DNA from: Thermoplasmata archaeon | Lineage (GTDB): Archaea > Thermoplasmatota > Thermoplasmata > Lutacidiplasmatales > UBA184 | Direction of reading: 5' to 3' | Length of the DNA stretch: 23,690 nucleotides | Assembly: GCA_030037035.1 (NCBI GenBank) | Contig: JASHSA010000108.1 | Span: forward strand, 1 to 23,690 | In this document: piece after piece, positions 20,772-23,690 of the stretch | How the letters are laid out: each line of letters starts with the position of its first letter | Numbering within the stretch: the first letter of the stretch is position 1 | The notes under the pieces: generated by a model | What the model was told of the DNA's origin: nothing | Database searches by the model: none | Seen by the model: the letters and a program-made list of their open reading frames with translations, nothing else | Position numbers and translations under genes: made by a program

Positions 20772-21968
20772 ATGGCCCGTAACGTCCAGGTCGAGCCGCT
20801 GCGCACCGTGCACATCGAGGACCAGCAGGTCGAGCTCGTCGAGCGGAAGGGGCTCGGCCACCCGGACTCGATCGCGGACGGCGTCTCGGAGTCGGTCAGC
20901 CGCGCGCTGTGCCGCCTCTACCTGGACGAGTTCGGCAAGATCCTCCACCACAACACGGACGAGACCCAGGTCGTCGGCGGAGCCTCGGTGCCGAAGTTCG
21001 GGGGCGGACGGGTGACGAAGCCGGTCTACATCCTCCTCGTCGGCCGGGCGACGACCGAGGTGAACGGCGAGAAGCTGCCCTACCGGGAGGTGGCGATCGA
21101 CGCCGCGCGCAAGTACGTCGGCTCGGTCTGCTCGCACGTCGACGTCGACCGCCAGGTCGAGTTCGACTGCCGGATCGGCCAGGGCTCGGTCGACCTGCGA
21201 GGGGTCTTCGACCAGAAGGAGGTCCTCGCGAACGACACCTCCTTCGGCGTCGGCTTCGCCCCGCTCTCCGACACCGAGCGCCTGGTCCTCGAGAGCGAGC
21301 GGTTCCTCACGCTGAAGCTCAAGAAGAAGCTCGGCGCGCTCGGCGAGGACGTCAAGGTGATGGGCTACCGCCAGAGCGGGAAGATCCACCTCACGGTCGC
21401 CGCCGCGCTGGTCGACCGCGAGGTGAAGGACGCGAAGGAGTACGCGAGCGTCTGCGAGGAGGTCCACGACCGGCTCGCCGACCTCGCGACGAAGCTGACC
21501 CACCGGGACGTCACGATCGACGTCAACACCGCGGACGACCCCGAGCTCGGACGCTACTACCTCACGGTGACCGGCTGCTCGATGGAGGCCGGCGACGACG
21601 GCTCGGTCGGGCGCGGCAACCGCGCGAACGGCCTGATCACCCCGTGCCGGCCGATGAGCCTCGAGGCCTCCGCCGGCAAGAACCCGGTGAACCACGTCGG
21701 CAAGATCTACAACCTCCTCGGCAACATCGTCGCCAACGCCATCGTCCAGGAGACCGGCGGCGACGTGAAGGAGGTCCACGTCCGCATCCTCTCGCAGATC
21801 GGCAAGCCGGTCGACCAGCCGCAGGTCGCGAGCGTCCAGATCCTCCCCGCCGACGGCGTCCGCCTCGCCGCCGTCAAGCCGAAGGCGGAGGCGATCGCCC
21901 AGGCGGCGTTCGACGAGGTCGACACGATCCCCCGACGGCTGCTGACCGACAAGCTCTCGGTCTTCTAG
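20772..21968 (+). CDS. mat: Archaeal S-adenosylmethionine synthetase
   Basis: This 398-residue enzyme makes S-adenosylmethionine from methionine and ATP. It belongs to the archaeal family, which is only distantly related to bacterial and eukaryotic MetK. The N-terminus (MARNVQVEPL, then VELVERKGLGHPDS, with GHPDS at 29-33) is typical. Further motifs are HHNTDETQVVGG (59-70), GYRQSGKIHLTVAA and the glycine-rich GSVGRGNRANGLITPCRPMS. ATG 20772 gives the usual archaeal start; GTG 20763 would add three residues and fits a leaderless message, so either is possible. The gene has its own TATA-like box. It supplies the cofactor used by Elp3 before it and by the methylthiotransferase after it. Confidence 0.95.
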   Translation: MARNVQVEPLRTVHIEDQQVELVERKGLGHPDSIADGVSESVSRALCRLYLDEFGKILHHNTDETQVVGGASVPKFGGGRVTKPVYILLVGRATTEVNGEKLPYREVAIDAARKYVGSVCSHVDVDRQVEFDCRIGQGSVDLRGVFDQKEVLANDTSFGVGFAPLSDTERLVLESERFLTLKLKKKLGALGEDVKVMGYRQSGKIHLTVAAALVDREVKDAKEYASVCEEVHDRLADLATKLTHRDVTIDVNTADDPELGRYYLTVTGCSMEAGDDGSVGRGNRANGLITPCRPMSLEASAGKNPVNHVGKIYNLLGNIVANAIVQETGGDVKEVHVRILSQIGKPVDQPQVASVQILPADGVRLAAVKPKAEAIAQAAFDEVDTIPRRLLTDKLSVF

Positions 21969-21996
21969 ACCGGGCGCCTCGGCCGGACGGTCGGCC

Positions 21997-23292
21997 GTGC
22001 GCGTCTATCTCGAGGCGTTCGGGTGCGCGCAGAACCGCGGAGAGGGGACGGCGATCGCCCGGGAGCTCGCCTCCCGGGGGCATCGCCTGGTGCCGGATCC
22101 GGCGGCCGCCGACGCCTCGGTGCTCGTCACGTGCGGCGTGATCGGGCCGACGGAGGCGCGGATGCTCGTCCGGTGGCGCGAGCTCGCCCGCCGAACCCCG
22201 AAGGTCGTCGTCACCGGCTGCCTCGTGCCCCTGCGTACCTCGCTGTTCCGGGAGCCGGAGCTCCGTTCGACCGTCTTCGTGCCGATCCGCGAGCAGGGGC
22301 GCATCCCGGAGCTCCTCGGGGAGGCGGCCGCGCCGTCGGCGTCGCCCCCGACCCCTGAGCCGGGCGGGGACGTCGCCCTGAGCGAGGAGATCGTCCTCGC
22401 CCAGGGATGCACGAGCGGCTGCAGCTACTGCTTCAGCCGGCTCGCGCGGGGTCCCCTGACGAGCGTACCGGCGCTCTCCCTGGCCGCGTCGGTCCGCGAG
22501 GCGGTCCGACGAGGCGCGCTGGAGCTCCGCCTCACCGGGCTCGACACGGCCGCCTGGGGCTGCGACCTGCCGAGCGGGGAGCGGTTGCCGGAGCTCCTCG
22601 ACGGGCTCCGCCCGCACCTCGGCGCGGCGCGGCTGCGGGTCGGGATGATGAGCCCGCAGAGCCTCGCCCCGATCGTCGACCGGTACGCGGAGGCGCTCGT
22701 CGCCGGAGGGGCGTACCGGTTCGTCCATCTCCCGGTCCAGAGCGGCTCGGACGCCGTCCTCGCCTCGATGCGACGCGGCTACACGGTCACGGAGTTCCGC
22801 CGGCAGGTCCGACGCCTGCGCGAGCGCCTTCCGGACCTCCACCTCGCGACCGACGTCATCGTCGGCTTCCCGGGCGAGAGCGACGACGACCACCGGGCGA
22901 CGGAGGGGCTCCTCGAGGAGGTCGGGGCGGAGACGGTCAACGTCACCCGCTTCTCTCCCCGGCCCGGGACGCCGGCCGCCCGGCTGCCGCCGCTCGGTCC
23001 GCGCGTCGCCCGTGCCCGCTCCCGCTCGCTCGCGGCGCTTCGGCGTCGGGTCGCACGGGAGCGGCTCGAACGGTGGGTCGGCGAACGGCGGCCGGCGCGC
23101 GTGCTCGAGTACGGGCCGGGCGATAGCTCGGTCGCGCGCCTCGACAACTACCTTCCGGTCGTCCTTTCGGAGCGCCCCCCGCTCGGCGCTCAGGTCGAGG
23201 TCCGCGTCGACGGGGCGCGGTCGACGTACCTGCTCGGGAGGCCGCTCGGCCCCCCGACGCTCCCGACGGCGCGCCCGACAGGCTCTAAATAG
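21997..23292 (+). CDS. tRNA t6A37 methylthiotransferase (MtaB/CDKAL1-like)
   Basis: This 431-residue radical-SAM methylthiotransferase probably converts t6A37 to ms2t6A37 in ANN-decoding tRNAs. The N-terminal domain holds the three cysteines of the auxiliary cluster: Cys10 (FGCAQN), Cys46 (VTCGVI) and Cys75 (TGCLV). The radical-SAM cluster motif is Cys138-X3-Cys142-X2-Cys145 (GCTSGCSYC). HLPVQSGSDAVLASMRRGY and ATDVIVGFPGE are family signatures. A C-terminal TRAM-like RNA-binding domain covers about 372-431. The Asn normally two residues before the second cysteine is Val44. Length is typical of the archaeal/eukaryotic branch. The start is GTG 21997, 28 nt after the mat stop, so cotranscription is likely. 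RimO and MiaB are related alternatives; the archaeal setting favours MtaB. Confidence 0.9.
   Translation: MRVYLEAFGCAQNRGEGTAIARELASRGHRLVPDPAAADASVLVTCGVIGPTEARMLVRWRELARRTPKVVVTGCLVPLRTSLFREPELRSTVFVPIREQGRIPELLGEAAAPSASPPTPEPGGDVALSEEIVLAQGCTSGCSYCFSRLARGPLTSVPALSLAASVREAVRRGALELRLTGLDTAAWGCDLPSGERLPELLDGLRPHLGAARLRVGMMSPQSLAPIVDRYAEALVAGGAYRFVHLPVQSGSDAVLASMRRGYTVTEFRRQVRRLRERLPDLHLATDVIVGFPGESDDDHRATEGLLEEVGAETVNVTRFSPRPGTPAARLPPLGPRVARARSRSLAALRRRVARERLERWVGERRPARVLEYGPGDSSVARLDNYLPVVLSERPPLGAQVEVRVDGARSTYLLGRPLGPPTLPTARPTGSK
23283..23292 (+). promoter_or_regulatory. Possible TATA element at the end of the methylthiotransferase gene
   Basis: CTCTAAATAG spans the last codons and stop of the preceding gene and is the most A/T-rich stretch in the area. 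It would place a transcription start near 23313 and a leader of about 44 nt before the GTG at 23357. A second candidate is CATAACG near 23314-23320. Confidence 0.35.
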
Positions 23293-23356
23293 GGCGCGAC
23301 CCCCATAACGTCCCCCCGGAGCCGCGCTCCGCCCCCGGGCGTCGCGGCAGACCTCG

Positions 23357-23690
23357 GTGGCGCTCCCCTCGTACGAACTGCTCGCCATCGGCGTCGTCGG
23401 CCTCGTCCTGGTCGTCTTCGTGGCCCAGTTCGTCCTCCGGACCCTGCGCGCGCGACGCCTCGCGGCGAACCGGGCCTCCGGCGGCTCGGCGTCGCCCGCG
23501 AAGGACCGAGCGTACAACCGCCTCGCGCTCGCCCGGCGCGAGGCCGACCTCCTGCAGGCGCAGGGGGGGGACGTGGCGCGCGCCCGGGAGCTGATCGCGC
23601 TCTCGAGCCGGTCGCTGGAGTCGCGGGAGTTCGACCGGAGCTTCGAGCTCGCCCAGGCCGCGCACGAGACCCTCGTCAAGGCGCGCCGCC
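23357..23690 (+). CDS. Membrane-anchored helical protein, 3'-truncated
   Basis: This frame runs off the end of the window, so only 111 residues are visible. From GTG 23357 a single hydrophobic helix (about residues 6-27, YELLAIGVVGLVLVVFVAQF) is followed by a basic stretch (RTLRARRLAANR) that would stay in the cytoplasm. Next comes a Ser/Gly linker, then a long charged helical region (ARREADLLQAQ, then ARELIALSSRSLESREFDRSFELAQAAHETL) with tetratricopeptide-like or coiled-coil character. No ATG is available upstream in frame. It may be a membrane-tethered scaffold. No family is recognised, and the missing C-terminus could hold the informative domain. Confidence 0.62.
   Translation, partial: MALPSYELLAIGVVGLVLVVFVAQFVLRTLRARRLAANRASGGSASPAKDRAYNRLALARREADLLQAQGGDVARARELIALSSRSLESREFDRSFELAQAAHETLVKARR

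Overview
The window is a gene-dense stretch of an archaeal chromosome. Base composition is very high in G+C (about 70% by eye) and there are no long non-coding gaps. Archaeal identity rests on several genes together: an Orc1/Cdc6 initiator, a Hef-type helicase, diphthine synthase DphB, a stand-alone GMP synthase amidotransferase subunit, isopentenyl phosphate kinase next to type 2 IPP isomerase, archaeal-type S-adenosylmethionine synthetase, and Elp3. TATA-like boxes also lie at leaderless or short-leader spacing in front of several genes. My best guess, as inference only, is a high-GC, probably soil or sediment, lineage of Thermoplasmatota. I see no mobile elements, CRISPR arrays, rRNA or tRNA genes.

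Layout. 1-1450 (+): a truncated membrane-anchored exported protein, a small two-helix membrane protein and guaA (glutaminase subunit), coupled by 3-4 nt overlaps. 1499-3070 (+): a large cysteine-containing protein I do not recognise. 3091-3546 (+): a degenerate receiver-domain protein, which converges on the next block. 3543-9753 (-): a complete K+ uptake operon kdpF-kdpA-kdpB-kdpC followed by a tandem universal-stress protein and dphB. 9834-12903 (-): a helicase-only Hef and seryl-tRNA synthetase. 13079-13552 (-): an SRPBCC-like protein. 13766-15466 (+): an aldehyde dehydrogenase and a tiny helical protein, converging on orc1/cdc6 at 15463-16890 (-). 17048-23292 (+): a small membrane protein, isopentenyl phosphate kinase, type 2 IPP isomerase, Elp3, archaeal MAT and an MtaB-type methylthiotransferase. 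The window ends in the start of a membrane-anchored helical protein.

How the genes fit together. Kdp provides ATP-driven high-affinity K+ import. The Usp gene sits where the halobacterial kdpQ (cat3) gene sits, and no KdpD/KdpE sensor pair is present. DphB, at the end of the same run, methylates EF-2 during diphthamide synthesis. IPK and Fni form the end of an archaeal mevalonate route, producing IPP and DMAPP for lipids. SAM synthetase lies between two radical-SAM tRNA-modifying enzymes, Elp3 (wobble U34) and MtaB (t6A37), which suggests a small translation-fidelity neighbourhood.

Most of the window is core metabolism and information processing. I do not see a clear undescribed multi-gene system. 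The least explained items are the 523-residue cysteine protein, the degenerate receiver next to an AT-rich palindrome, the kdp-usp-dphB arrangement, and two convergent gene pairs that end on a shared CTAG.
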